DNA of 48,938 nt from Victivallales bacterium (lineage in GTDB: Bacteria; Verrucomicrobiota; Lentisphaeria; Oligosphaerales; Oligosphaeraceae), in assembly GCA_017554445.1 (NCBI GenBank), contig JAFZIJ010000172.1, positions 1-48,938 on the forward strand. The letters run 5' to 3'. Below the pieces are notes generated by a model. That model did not search any database and had not been told where the DNA came from. It saw only the letters and a program-made list of their open reading frames with translations. This document shows positions 8,574 through 15,888 of the stretch, piece by piece (the first letter of the stretch is position 1; every line of letters begins with the position of its first letter). A program made the position numbers and the translations under genes.

Positions 8574-9095
8574 ATGGTAACAGCAACTAGAGAACAATTG
8601 GCAAAAATTGCAAAAGAAAAAGCTCTAATTCCTTTTCACGGATATGTTAATGGGCAAGAGTCAAATATTGCGCCAATCATTCAATTTTTCCCAAAATGGA
8701 ACCTAAACGAAGCGGATGGACTGTGGTGTGCGGCATTCGTTTATTATTGCTGTATGGAAGCGGGATTTGACATTCCATATCACCCCAAAGAATGTATAAC
8801 GTGTCATTTGGCAGGTTGCATTGCATGGGAGGAATTCGCCATCAATGATAAACAAATAGAATATCATAAAGGAACAGAAGATTTTGTTCCAGATGCCGGT
8901 GATATCGTTATTTATGATCGAGTTTTCAACAATCAGGAACATGACCATATGGGTATTATTTTGCACAAACAAGAGAATACAATTCTTGTGGCGGAAGGAA
9001 ATATCCATAATATGTCTGGAATTATCGAACGCCCAATTGATGAACACATAAGGGCATATATTCGAATTCCAAATGGTTATAAGTATTTGCAATAA
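8574..9095 (+). CDS. CHAP-domain amidase-like protein
   Basis: A 173-aa protein matching the CHAP/NlpC-P60-like cysteine peptidase pattern. The catalytic Cys is in LWCAAFVYYC near residue 52. A GDIVIYD strand near residue 109 and DHMGIIL near residue 124 provide the catalytic His, and VAEGN closes the core. Such domains cleave amide bonds of peptidoglycan or other gamma-glutamyl-type peptides. There is no signal peptide or cell-wall-binding domain, so it could act in the cytoplasm, be exported by a holin-like route, or be a toxin or phage-derived lysin. The start is supported by AAGG upstream. The composition is AT-rich like its neighbour. Confidence 0.72.
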   Translation: MVTATREQLAKIAKEKALIPFHGYVNGQESNIAPIIQFFPKWNLNEADGLWCAAFVYYCCMEAGFDIPYHPKECITCHLAGCIAWEEFAINDKQIEYHKGTEDFVPDAGDIVIYDRVFNNQEHDHMGIILHKQENTILVAEGNIHNMSGIIERPIDEHIRAYIRIPNGYKYLQ

Positions 9096-9127
9096 ATTTC
9101 AGTCCAATGCTTTCTTTATAACAGCAA

Positions 9128-9163
9128 AAAGCCCTGTGCCGCTTACCCACGGTTCAGGGCTTT
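9128..9163 (-). terminator. Bidirectional intrinsic terminator
   Basis: A 9-bp perfect stem, AAAGCCCTG (9128-9136) with CAGGGCTTT (9155-9163), and a short inner CCG/CGG. Read on the minus strand it is followed by a T5 run, so it best terminates the sigma-factor gene. It may also terminate the convergent CHAP gene. Confidence 0.7.
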
Positions 9164-9222
9164 CATCATATGATTTTCCAACCGCAAAAATGAGAATCCG
9201 CCCCTTGGCCGTCTATATCATT

Positions 9223-10893
9223 TCACTCATTGAGAATCAATGTACTCAAGGATTTTCTCTGTTCTTTTGTCGGTTCCTTCAACTTACCGTTTTTCAAAAG
9301 CGTTTTCAGGCAGTGCAATAAGAACATTCCATCGGAATGGAATATGAACTGCAATTCGTATTCCTGCGCTTTCCGAAGATGCGCGGGAACGGTTTTCAAC
9401 ATTGCTTCAATGTATGGAGTCTTCAAGGCCTTGAATTCGCTATCATACTTTTCCTTAAGTCGTTCTCCTATGGCAAGAAGCTTGTCTTGAATCATCTTGT
9501 TTGCTAAAATGACAATCTGCCATGCGGCCTTGAAATGGCCATTAAGATCGCCATTTGTCTTCACGCAACCACGCTCCGCCAGCCAGACGTATTCATCTTT
9601 GGAAAGATCTTCTTCAAGATTCCGTTCGTAAAGCGACAGTATACGTTCCGCATCATTGGCAAAGGCCATATATCCATAATGGTCGCCACGTTCAGACCAC
9701 TCGCTGTCAATTCTCCAAAGAATACGTCTATCACCATTTTCCCACATGGGACCACACCAGCCATTCATATTCACAATATCCTCAGGAAGAATCAGTTCCT
9801 TCGGCATGACGGACACTTTGACAATGTTATGCCCTCCATCCGGGCGGATGGTCGCCACTTCCTTGAACGAAATGTGCTTCTCCATCAGTTTATTGCCTGA
9901 ACACGCAGCGATATAAGGAATCAACGACCATAGCACAAAATTGCGGTCAACCAGTGGAGATTCCGCCAGATTGACAGCGCCATCCGTCTGATTGCACTGA
10001 ATATCCGGACTATCCAGAATCTCGCTTGAGGTCAGTTCATCATACAAATCGTTTGCAAACTGATTGGCGGCACATTTGTACATTTTGTCTTTCATAACAA
10101 ACAGTTCCGTTGTCGGCTCTGCAATGATGAAATTAACAAGATATTTATCTTTTTGCTTCTGAAGCAAACCATATTCCGCAAGAAATTCGGCTTCTCCTTC
10201 CACATATACAGGGGAAACGCCAAGATCATCAGCTATTTCATTGACCGTCTTCGCTATATTCCGCACACAATAGCAGATGTTCTGTGTAAGTGCTGAACGA
10301 AAGAAATCATCCAACGGTCTTTTGCCAGCGGAACCAATAATGCTACATAATTGGAATTTGACGGGATTGAATTTGAGTTCACTTGTTTTTCTCATGGTTT
10401 CCATGCCTCGTTTCAGTTCTTTTCTTGCCTCGAACAAGTGCCATTTGACTGTACCGAGCGGAATGCCCAATTCCTTTGCAATATCCGACTGACCGCGATT
10501 CTCAAAATAATACGCAATAACAATTTTTCTTTGCAGTTTTGAAAGATAGGCTATTTCAGACTGAAACCGCCCAAACACCTCTGCATGATTGTCATCTGAA
10601 TCATTTCCAGAATGCGAATCCGCAACTAATTCCGCGACTTCATCTAACGGAACACCAACCATGCCTTTAGCGGCATCGCGATAATAGTTGCAAAGTGAAT
10701 GATGGGCAACTGTCCAGATGAACTTTCCCATGTCCGCTACATCATCCTTGACCAGAAGGGCGCGAAAAGCCTTGACGGCGATTTCCTGCGACAAATCCTC
10801 CGCGTCCTGGCTACTTTTGCAGCGTTTCAAGGCGAATCCGAATATGGGCTTCAGATATTCCGCAATGGTTTTCTCGACATCTTGTCTGTTCAC
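9223..10893 (-). CDS. ECF-like RNA polymerase sigma factor with long C-terminal extension
   Basis: A 556-aa protein. Residues 1-190 are a sigma-70 family ECF module. Region 2 has DAEDLSQEIAVKAFRALL and FIWTVAHHSLCNYYRDA (core and -10 binding). Region 4 has RKIVIAYYFENRGQSDIAKE followed by LGTVKWHLFEARKELKRG, a helix-turn-helix for the -35. The remaining 360 residues include a possible winged helix near 210-260 (VNEIADDLGVSPVYVEGEAE), then an unfamiliar domain rich in Trp and Tyr (MNGWCGPMWENGDRR). This is far longer than the usual 160-200-residue ECF factor, and a fused sensor or anti-sigma domain is likely. A GTG start at 10893 is chosen because AAGGAG ends exactly 6 bp before it; the overlapping ATG two codons upstream touches the AAGGAG. 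Confidence 0.8.
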   Translation of the reverse strand: MNRQDVEKTIAEYLKPIFGFALKRCKSSQDAEDLSQEIAVKAFRALLVKDDVADMGKFIWTVAHHSLCNYYRDAAKGMVGVPLDEVAELVADSHSGNDSDDNHAEVFGRFQSEIAYLSKLQRKIVIAYYFENRGQSDIAKELGIPLGTVKWHLFEARKELKRGMETMRKTSELKFNPVKFQLCSIIGSAGKRPLDDFFRSALTQNICYCVRNIAKTVNEIADDLGVSPVYVEGEAEFLAEYGLLQKQKDKYLVNFIIAEPTTELFVMKDKMYKCAANQFANDLYDELTSSEILDSPDIQCNQTDGAVNLAESPLVDRNFVLWSLIPYIAACSGNKLMEKHISFKEVATIRPDGGHNIVKVSVMPKELILPEDIVNMNGWCGPMWENGDRRILWRIDSEWSERGDHYGYMAFANDAERILSLYERNLEEDLSKDEYVWLAERGCVKTNGDLNGHFKAAWQIVILANKMIQDKLLAIGERLKEKYDSEFKALKTPYIEAMLKTVPAHLRKAQEYELQFIFHSDGMFLLHCLKTLLKNGKLKEPTKEQRKSLSTLILNE

Positions 10894-11017
10894 TTGCATC
10901 TCCTTATTGAAAGCTTTCGTCAATATAGACACAAGAATCTGAAAAGGTTGGATGATTCAGAGAAAAAAAAGTCAATTTAGTCGTACAGGTGAATGCATTT
11001 CAATACTTTCAATAAGA

Positions 11018-11464
11018 TTACCTGTCCAACTCTTCTTTCGGCTGCCCATATTCACGCTTCATGGCATCCATGGAAATAACCCACTGTTTTCCATACTTGC
11101 AGACATCGATTCCATTGACAAGTTTCCTATAGATGATTGCCTTGCGCAATGTACTTTCATTCAAGCCCCAAAGTTGCGTGGCGTCGCTGAAGGCCATCAA
11201 TCCGTCAAATGGCGTGCGAATCGCCTTTCCGTTTTCGAATAGTTCATTGCAGGACAAATCAAGCTCATCGTTCCAGACAACGCCATATCCGCCAGTATCG
11301 ACCTCCACGCTGGAGAATAATTCCTCATCCTCCTCCAATGCCTTGAACGCAGGCCACTTGGAGAAGAGTGGCTTGACATCGTAAATCTTCGTCACCCCTT
11401 CAGAAAACTGCACACAGAGGCGATGTTGCGACATGACATTGACAGCTTTTATCTTATGAAACAT
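11018..11464 (-). CDS. DUF2442-domain protein with C-terminal helix-turn-helix
   Basis: A 148-aa protein. Residues 1-80 follow the DUF2442 pattern (IKAVNVMSQHRLCVQFSEGV, IYDVKPLFSK, ELFSSVEVDTGGYGVVW). Residues 88-140 carry an apparent helix-turn-helix (DATQLWGLNESTLRKAI, then KYGKQWVISMDAM), typical of DNA-reading antitoxin-like proteins. The start is supported by AGGAGA 6 bp upstream. It lies 11 bp after a DUF4160 gene. DUF4160/DUF2442 pairs recur together in bacteria and have been suggested as toxin-antitoxin or related two-gene modules. The HTH implies this partner may bind its own promoter. Confidence 0.75.
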   Translation of the reverse strand: MFHKIKAVNVMSQHRLCVQFSEGVTKIYDVKPLFSKWPAFKALEEDEELFSSVEVDTGGYGVVWNDELDLSCNELFENGKAIRTPFDGLMAFSDATQLWGLNESTLRKAIIYRKLVNGIDVCKYGKQWVISMDAMKREYGQPKEELDR

Positions 11465-11475
11465 TTTTCTTCTCC

Positions 11476-11730
11476 TTATTCAAGAGGAGACAATGGCTTG
11501 AACTCCTGTGTCTCCCACATTTTCAGAAGACTGACTTGATGAATTCCAATCCATTCTTTCACCATGGACATTGCCTTTGGAGGCAGATGTCCCTCCAATA
11601 TGGTTCCGTTACGAACATCAACAGCAGCGACATCCTCGCCATACAACGCGTGGATGTGCGGTGGCGTATGTTCCGCTTGCTGGAAATACATTCGAATAAT
11701 GATTCCATAAAATCGAGCAATCACTGGCAT
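11476..11730 (-). CDS. DUF4160 domain protein
   Basis: An 84-aa protein matching DUF4160 over its whole length. It opens MPVIARFYGIIIRMYF, then has HTPPHIHALYGEDVAAVD, GTILEGHLPPKA and a closing Trp-containing helix. The HxPPHxH segment with a nearby Glu could form a metal or catalytic centre. The ATG at 11730 has AGGAGG 8 bp upstream. A longer in-frame extension upstream lacks a ribosome binding site and family similarity. It is the first gene of the pair with the DUF2442/HTH protein. Biochemical role unknown. Confidence 0.78.
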   Translation of the reverse strand: MPVIARFYGIIIRMYFQQAEHTPPHIHALYGEDVAAVDVRNGTILEGHLPPKAMSMVKEWIGIHQVSLLKMWETQEFKPLSPLE

Positions 11731-11866
11731 ATCTGTTTCCTCCTGTTTCATTTCATATAATATCATGTTATCGTGATATTACAAGTCATTTTTCCAAGAA
11801 AAAGACCACTTTACCGGAAATACTATCAGTGTCTCGTCCACTGTAGGTAAACGCAGTAGGGATGTT

Positions 11867-11900
11867 CGCGCCACTTTCACAAGATTCCGCAAGTGGCGTG
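11867..11900. other. Stable hairpin in the gap 11731-11951
   Basis: CGCGCCACTT (11867-11876) pairs with AAGTGGCGTG (11891-11900), including one G-T pair, around a 14-base loop. The 221-bp gap between the APH-like gene and the DUF4160 gene otherwise shows only an AT-rich segment upstream of DUF4160 (around 11755-11775), the likely promoter. No U-tract follows the hairpin on either strand, so its role is unclear. Confidence 0.4.
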
Positions 11901-11951
11901 AGATAGCAATTAGATTACGCCAAGGTAAGCACACCTCTATTGGGGGATTGC

Positions 11952-12875
11952 TTAAGCATTCAGCCCTAATCCCTTTCTGTATTGGTCAGAATACCAACGA
12001 GGGATAATCGTTCGAAAGTCATCAAAATCAATAAAGGCTCTTTTGGCTCTTGCCACCATCCCGTCGATTTCCTGCTGTCCGAATTTCTCAGCCCATTTTA
12101 TGGAAAACAATGACGCCTGTGCCACATAAACTGCATTGGCTATCCAAAAATCCATTGGCACGGAATCATCAAAATAGGCATCTATTTGTCCTATGCAGTA
12201 AGGAATGCTGCTCTCAATTCCAAAATTCTCTAATTTATAAAACTCCTCAAACGGATCACCAACCTCCCATCGGTTAAAATCTATGACACCTATGGAAGCA
12301 TCTTGCATATAGATCAGATTTCCAGGATGAAAGTCACCATGCAAGTAAACGGGCGATTTCTGCCATATCTGATTGATGTTTTCCTTTACATATTGAAGCG
12401 CTATTTCATCATTCGGTATTCGGAGACCAGATTCTTCATACTTTGCTAATTGAAGCAGTTTCTTTTCTTTCTTTGTCTTAATGGGAATATCTTCTTTTTC
12501 TAATGGAACAGAATGAATTTTCTTTAATATTTCTCCTGCTTGTCGCCCTAACCGATATTGCTCTATATCAGAAAGTTGCGGTAGTGCCGTCTCCAAGTCA
12601 TATCCTTCAAGCCAAGTCAAAAGCATGTATGTATTTTGATTCTCATTGCATACACCGAACTCTTTAGGCATCGACATTTCAAAACCTAATTTTGAGTATT
12701 TTTCGATGATCTCAAACTCTTTCTTCTTTTGATCGTATTCATCAATATTCGATGCTCGAAGAAGTAGATGTTCGTTCGTCTGAGTTTTTATATGATATTT
12801 CTTATCAGATGACCATCCTTTGTCTATAGGCTCCACAGAAGCCCAATTGATACTTGATTGAATACCCAGAAACAT
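11952..12875 (-). CDS. APH-family phosphotransferase
   Basis: A 307-aa aminoglycoside-phosphotransferase-family kinase. The catalytic loop is canonical, YLHGDFHPGNLIY near residue 177, with the metal-binding Asp in IGVIDFNRWEVGDPFEEF 20 residues on. The N-lobe has YHIKTQTNEHLLLRAS and the hinge MLLTWLEGYDLETALP. This complete active site contrasts with the QGD loop of the other APH-fold gene in this window. The family phosphorylates aminoglycosides, macrolides, homoserine or other alcohols; the sequence does not identify the target. It begins 36 bp after guaA ends and on the same strand, so read-through is possible. Its AT-rich composition marks it as part of the accessory segment. Confidence 0.78.
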   Translation of the reverse strand: MFLGIQSSINWASVEPIDKGWSSDKKYHIKTQTNEHLLLRASNIDEYDQKKKEFEIIEKYSKLGFEMSMPKEFGVCNENQNTYMLLTWLEGYDLETALPQLSDIEQYRLGRQAGEILKKIHSVPLEKEDIPIKTKKEKKLLQLAKYEESGLRIPNDEIALQYVKENINQIWQKSPVYLHGDFHPGNLIYMQDASIGVIDFNRWEVGDPFEEFYKLENFGIESSIPYCIGQIDAYFDDSVPMDFWIANAVYVAQASLFSIKWAEKFGQQEIDGMVARAKRAFIDFDDFRTIIPRWYSDQYRKGLGLNA

Positions 12876-12911
12876 CTCTTATAATCCCCCATTAATTATA
12901 TTTCTCAAAGT

Positions 12912-14453
12912 TTACTCCCATTCAATGGTCGATGGGGGTTTGGAGGAAATATCATAAACAACACGATTGATGCCGCGGACTTCGTTGATGATGCGGTTGG
13001 ACATGCGCGCCAAAACATCGTACGGGATGCGCGTCCAATCCGCCGTCATCGCGTCGATGGAATTGACGCTACGGATGGCGCATGTGTATTCATATGTGCG
13101 TTGATCGCCCATCACGCCGACGCTTTTCACGGGAAGCAGCACGGCGAACGTCTGCCATATCGTCTTGTAATCCGGAAGCTTGCGTATTTCTTCCTGCACA
13201 CGCAAATCCGCCTGTTGCAAAAGACGGACCTTTTCCGCCGTCACTTCACCGAGAATGCGCACGCCAAGACCGGGGCCGGGGAACGGCTGGCGGTCCAACA
13301 GTTCGTCGGCCATGCCCAAAACACGACCGACACCGCGCACTTCGTCTTTGAAAAGCTCCTTCAACGGCTCGACTAGTTCGAACTTCAAATCTGGTGGCAG
13401 GCCGCCAACATTGTGGTGGCTTTTGATGGTTTGCGACGGTCCTTTGCGCGGCGAACGGCTTTCAATCACATCCGGATAAATCGTGCCTTGCGCAAGATAG
13501 CGGCAATGACGGAAACGGCGGGCCTCTTCGGCAAACACATCAATGAACAACTTGCCGATGGTCTTGCGTTTATCTTCCGGATTATCAAGACCTTTCAACG
13601 CTTCATAGAAACGTTCTGCGGCATGGACAACCGTCAAATCCAAGCCCAGATTCTTATGGAACATCTCTTCCACTTGTTCCGCTTCATGATAACGCAACAG
13701 GCCGTTATCAACGAAAATACAGTGCAACCGTTTGCCAATGGCTTTGTTCAGCAGAACCGCCGTCACGGAGGAATCGACGCCGCCAGAAAGTCCGAGAACC
13801 ACTTCGTCGTCACCAACTTGCGCTTTCATCTTGGCAACCGTGTCTTCAACCCATGACGACAATTTCCAATCCGCCACGCAATTGCAGATACCGAAAACGT
13901 AATTGCGCAGAATATCTGTTCCAAATTGCGTATGAACGACTTCCGGATGGAACTGCAATGCGTAGAAACGTTTCGCGTTGTCATACATCGCCGCAAACGG
14001 ACACGTTGCGGAAACAGCGCCACGCTCAAAACTGCCAGGAATAGCCTCCACACGGTCGCCATGGCTCATCCATACGGTGATCGTGGAAGGAATGCCTTCG
14101 AACAATGGATTTCCGGGCATGATTTCAATCGGCATCTTACCATATTCGCGTTCCGTTCCGGGCACGACCTTTCCGCCGAGCTTGTGGGACATCAGCTGCA
14201 TGCCGTAGCAGATGCCCAAAACAGGCAGCCCCATGCTGAAAATGGCCGTATCGACGGTTGGCGCGCTATCTTCGAACACGCTGTTTGGGCCACCGGAGAG
14301 GATGATTCCCGCAGGCGGATTCTTTTTCAGTTCTTCCGCCGTCGTGTCGCAACGGATGATTTCCGAATAGACTTCCATCTCACGGATGCGGCGCGCGATC
14401 AGCTGCGTATATTGCGAACCGTAATCAAGAATTGCAATCCATTGTTTGCCCAT
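12912..14453 (-). CDS. guaA: GMP synthase (glutamine-hydrolysing)
   Basis: A 513-aa protein, the usual length. It converts XMP, ATP and glutamine to GMP in purine synthesis. The N-terminal class I amidotransferase has Cys82 in GICYGMQ, with His169 and Glu171 in FHPEV. The ATP-pyrophosphatase P-loop SGGVDSS is at 223-229. The C-terminal dimerisation domain has RQPFPGPGLGVRILGE and ends in PPSTIEWE, the family terminus. It is the last gene of the leftward glutamine-using series, separated from hisF by 101 bp that hold two hairpin repeats. It may share that transcript or have its own promoter in the AT-rich leader just upstream of its start. Confidence 0.97.
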   Translation of the reverse strand: MGKQWIAILDYGSQYTQLIARRIREMEVYSEIIRCDTTAEELKKNPPAGIILSGGPNSVFEDSAPTVDTAIFSMGLPVLGICYGMQLMSHKLGGKVVPGTEREYGKMPIEIMPGNPLFEGIPSTITVWMSHGDRVEAIPGSFERGAVSATCPFAAMYDNAKRFYALQFHPEVVHTQFGTDILRNYVFGICNCVADWKLSSWVEDTVAKMKAQVGDDEVVLGLSGGVDSSVTAVLLNKAIGKRLHCIFVDNGLLRYHEAEQVEEMFHKNLGLDLTVVHAAERFYEALKGLDNPEDKRKTIGKLFIDVFAEEARRFRHCRYLAQGTIYPDVIESRSPRKGPSQTIKSHHNVGGLPPDLKFELVEPLKELFKDEVRGVGRVLGMADELLDRQPFPGPGLGVRILGEVTAEKVRLLQQADLRVQEEIRKLPDYKTIWQTFAVLLPVKSVGVMGDQRTYEYTCAIRSVNSIDAMTADWTRIPYDVLARMSNRIINEVRGINRVVYDISSKPPSTIEWE

Positions 14454-14490
14454 ATTTTCTGCCTGTTTTGTTCTTAATTAAATTAAATAT

Positions 14491-14549
14491 GCCAACGGCG
14501 GGACGCCGATGGCACCTCCCGGCCAACGGCGGGACGCCGATGGCACCTC
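14491..14549. repeat. Two copies of the dispersed GC-hairpin repeat between hisF and guaA
   Basis: Two units beginning at 14491 and 14522 (31-bp period) share CCAACGGCGGGACGCCG with the tract at 1-120. Each can fold as CCA-a-CGGCG / CGCCG-a-TGG around GGA. The A-A mismatch and the compensated flanking CCA/TGG pair suggest an RNA or cruciform structure. Being inside a same-strand gene series, the copies could protect mRNA ends or damp transcription into guaA. There is no T-run to make them classical terminators. Confidence 0.9.
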
Positions 14550-14554
14550 AAATC

Positions 14555-15325
14555 TCAATAGCTCATACGCGTCGGGATGCCCGCATCCCGCATGGCGCGT
14601 TTGATGTCCGTAATCGTATAGTCGCCCGTATGGATCATGCCTGCGACGATGGCCGCATCCGCATGCGCGTCACGGAAAACCGTCACCAGATGTTCGGGCT
14701 TGCCCGCGCCGCCAGATGCCACGACGGGAACGCCGACGGCTTCCGAAATCATTTTCGTGATCGTCAATTCGAAACCTTCGCGTGTTCCATCCGCATCTAC
14801 CGAATTGACAACGATTTCCCCTGCTCCCAAATCGACGGCGCGTTTCGCCCATTCGAGAGCGTCCATGCCAGTGAATTCACGAAAACCGCGCGTCGTGATT
14901 TCATATCCGCATGGGCATTTCGGACTATGGACAGGATCCATGCCGAGCACGATGCACTGCCGCCCGAACGCCGCCGCGCCTTCGGCGATGATGTCCGGCT
15001 GGCGGACTGCCAATGAATTGACGGAAATCTTCTCCGCGCCCGCGAGAATGACGCGTTCCATATCCGCCACGCACGAAATGCCGCCACCGACGGCCAGCGG
15101 AATATGGATGGATTTTGCAACTTCCGTCACCATCTTGATGTCGATAGGACGACGTTCAGCGGACGCCGTGATGTCATAGACGACTAATTCGTCCGCACCG
15201 CCATCCGAATAGGCGACAGCCATTTCGACGGGATCGCCCAAATCGATGTTGTTTTTGAATTTCGTCCCTTTCGTGACGCGCCCCTGACGGACGTCCAGAC
15301 ATGGTATGAGTCGTTTTGTCAGCAT
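14555..15325 (-). CDS. hisF: Imidazole glycerol phosphate synthase, cyclase subunit
   Basis: A 256-aa (beta/alpha)8 barrel. With HisH it turns PRFAR plus ammonia into IGP and AICAR, linking histidine and purine synthesis. Catalytic Asp11 (PCLDVRQG) and Asp130 (LGMDPVHS) are at the canonical positions. The two phosphate-binding repeats AVGGGI and VASGGAG are present. It overlaps the end of hisH by 7 bases. Its ribosome site AAGGAG lies inside hisH 8 bp before the ATG, so translation is coupled and the two subunits are made together. The other his genes are not in this window. Confidence 0.97.
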   Translation of the reverse strand: MLTKRLIPCLDVRQGRVTKGTKFKNNIDLGDPVEMAVAYSDGGADELVVYDITASAERRPIDIKMVTEVAKSIHIPLAVGGGISCVADMERVILAGAEKISVNSLAVRQPDIIAEGAAAFGRQCIVLGMDPVHSPKCPCGYEITTRGFREFTGMDALEWAKRAVDLGAGEIVVNSVDADGTREGFELTITKMISEAVGVPVVASGGAGKPEHLVTVFRDAHADAAIVAGMIHTGDYTITDIKRAMRDAGIPTRMSY

Positions 15326-15888
15326 GATACAAACTCCTTCAGGAGCTTCAGGCCTGCCTTTCCGGACTTCTCCGGATGGAACTGGTAGGCGAACAGATTC
15401 CCTTTACGGACGGCGCTTGTGAATGTTACACCCGCGTATTCCGTCCGCCCCGTTGTGTATGGGCCGATTTCCGCATAGTAGGAATGGACGAAATAGTAGT
15501 CGATATCGCCGTTCACTTGATTCCAGCCGATTTCAGGAATCTTGTAGCCGGGCGTGTCCGGAAAGCGTTTCACCTTGCCGGGCAGGATGTTAAGCAGATT
15601 GACGCCGCCGTCCTCTTCGGAATGTTCAAACAGAATCTGCATGCCCAGGCAGATGCCGAGAAACGGCTTGCCAGACAACGCCTGCTCACGCACGAGATCC
15701 GCCAATCCGAACGCCTCGAGATTCTCCATGGCGCTTTTCGCCGCTCCGACACCGGGGAAGACAACGCGGTCCGCCTTGGCGATAAAATCCGCCTCATGCG
15801 TCACAACCGCTTCGACGCCCAAGGAGGCGAAGGCGTTTAAGACGCTTGTGCAATTGCCTGCCTTGTAGTCGATTATCGCTATCGTCAT
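15319..15888 (-). CDS. hisH: Imidazole glycerol phosphate synthase, glutamine amidotransferase subunit
   Basis: A 189-aa class I amidotransferase that supplies ammonia to HisF. The catalytic triad is Cys80 (GICLGMQ), His171 and Glu173 (FHPEKSG). The oxyanion-strand motif PGVGA is near residue 45. Its ATG overlaps the stop of the sigma-54 activator gene (ATGA), and AGGTG lies just upstream, so it is translationally coupled to the regulator. Having a nitrogen-type regulator directly coupled to hisHF is unusual and puts this amidotransferase inside the glutamine cluster instead of a his operon. Confidence 0.96.
   Translation of the reverse strand: MTIAIIDYKAGNCTSVLNAFASLGVEAVVTHEADFIAKADRVVFPGVGAAKSAMENLEAFGLADLVREQALSGKPFLGICLGMQILFEHSEEDGGVNLLNILPGKVKRFPDTPGYKIPEIGWNQVNGDIDYYFVHSYYAEIGPYTTGRTEYAGVTFTSAVRKGNLFAYQFHPEKSGKAGLKLLKEFVSC

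Noticed and set aside
11952..12875. Antibiotic resistance gene
   Set aside because: The APH fold is shared by many kinases; nothing in the sequence identifies an aminoglycoside substrate.
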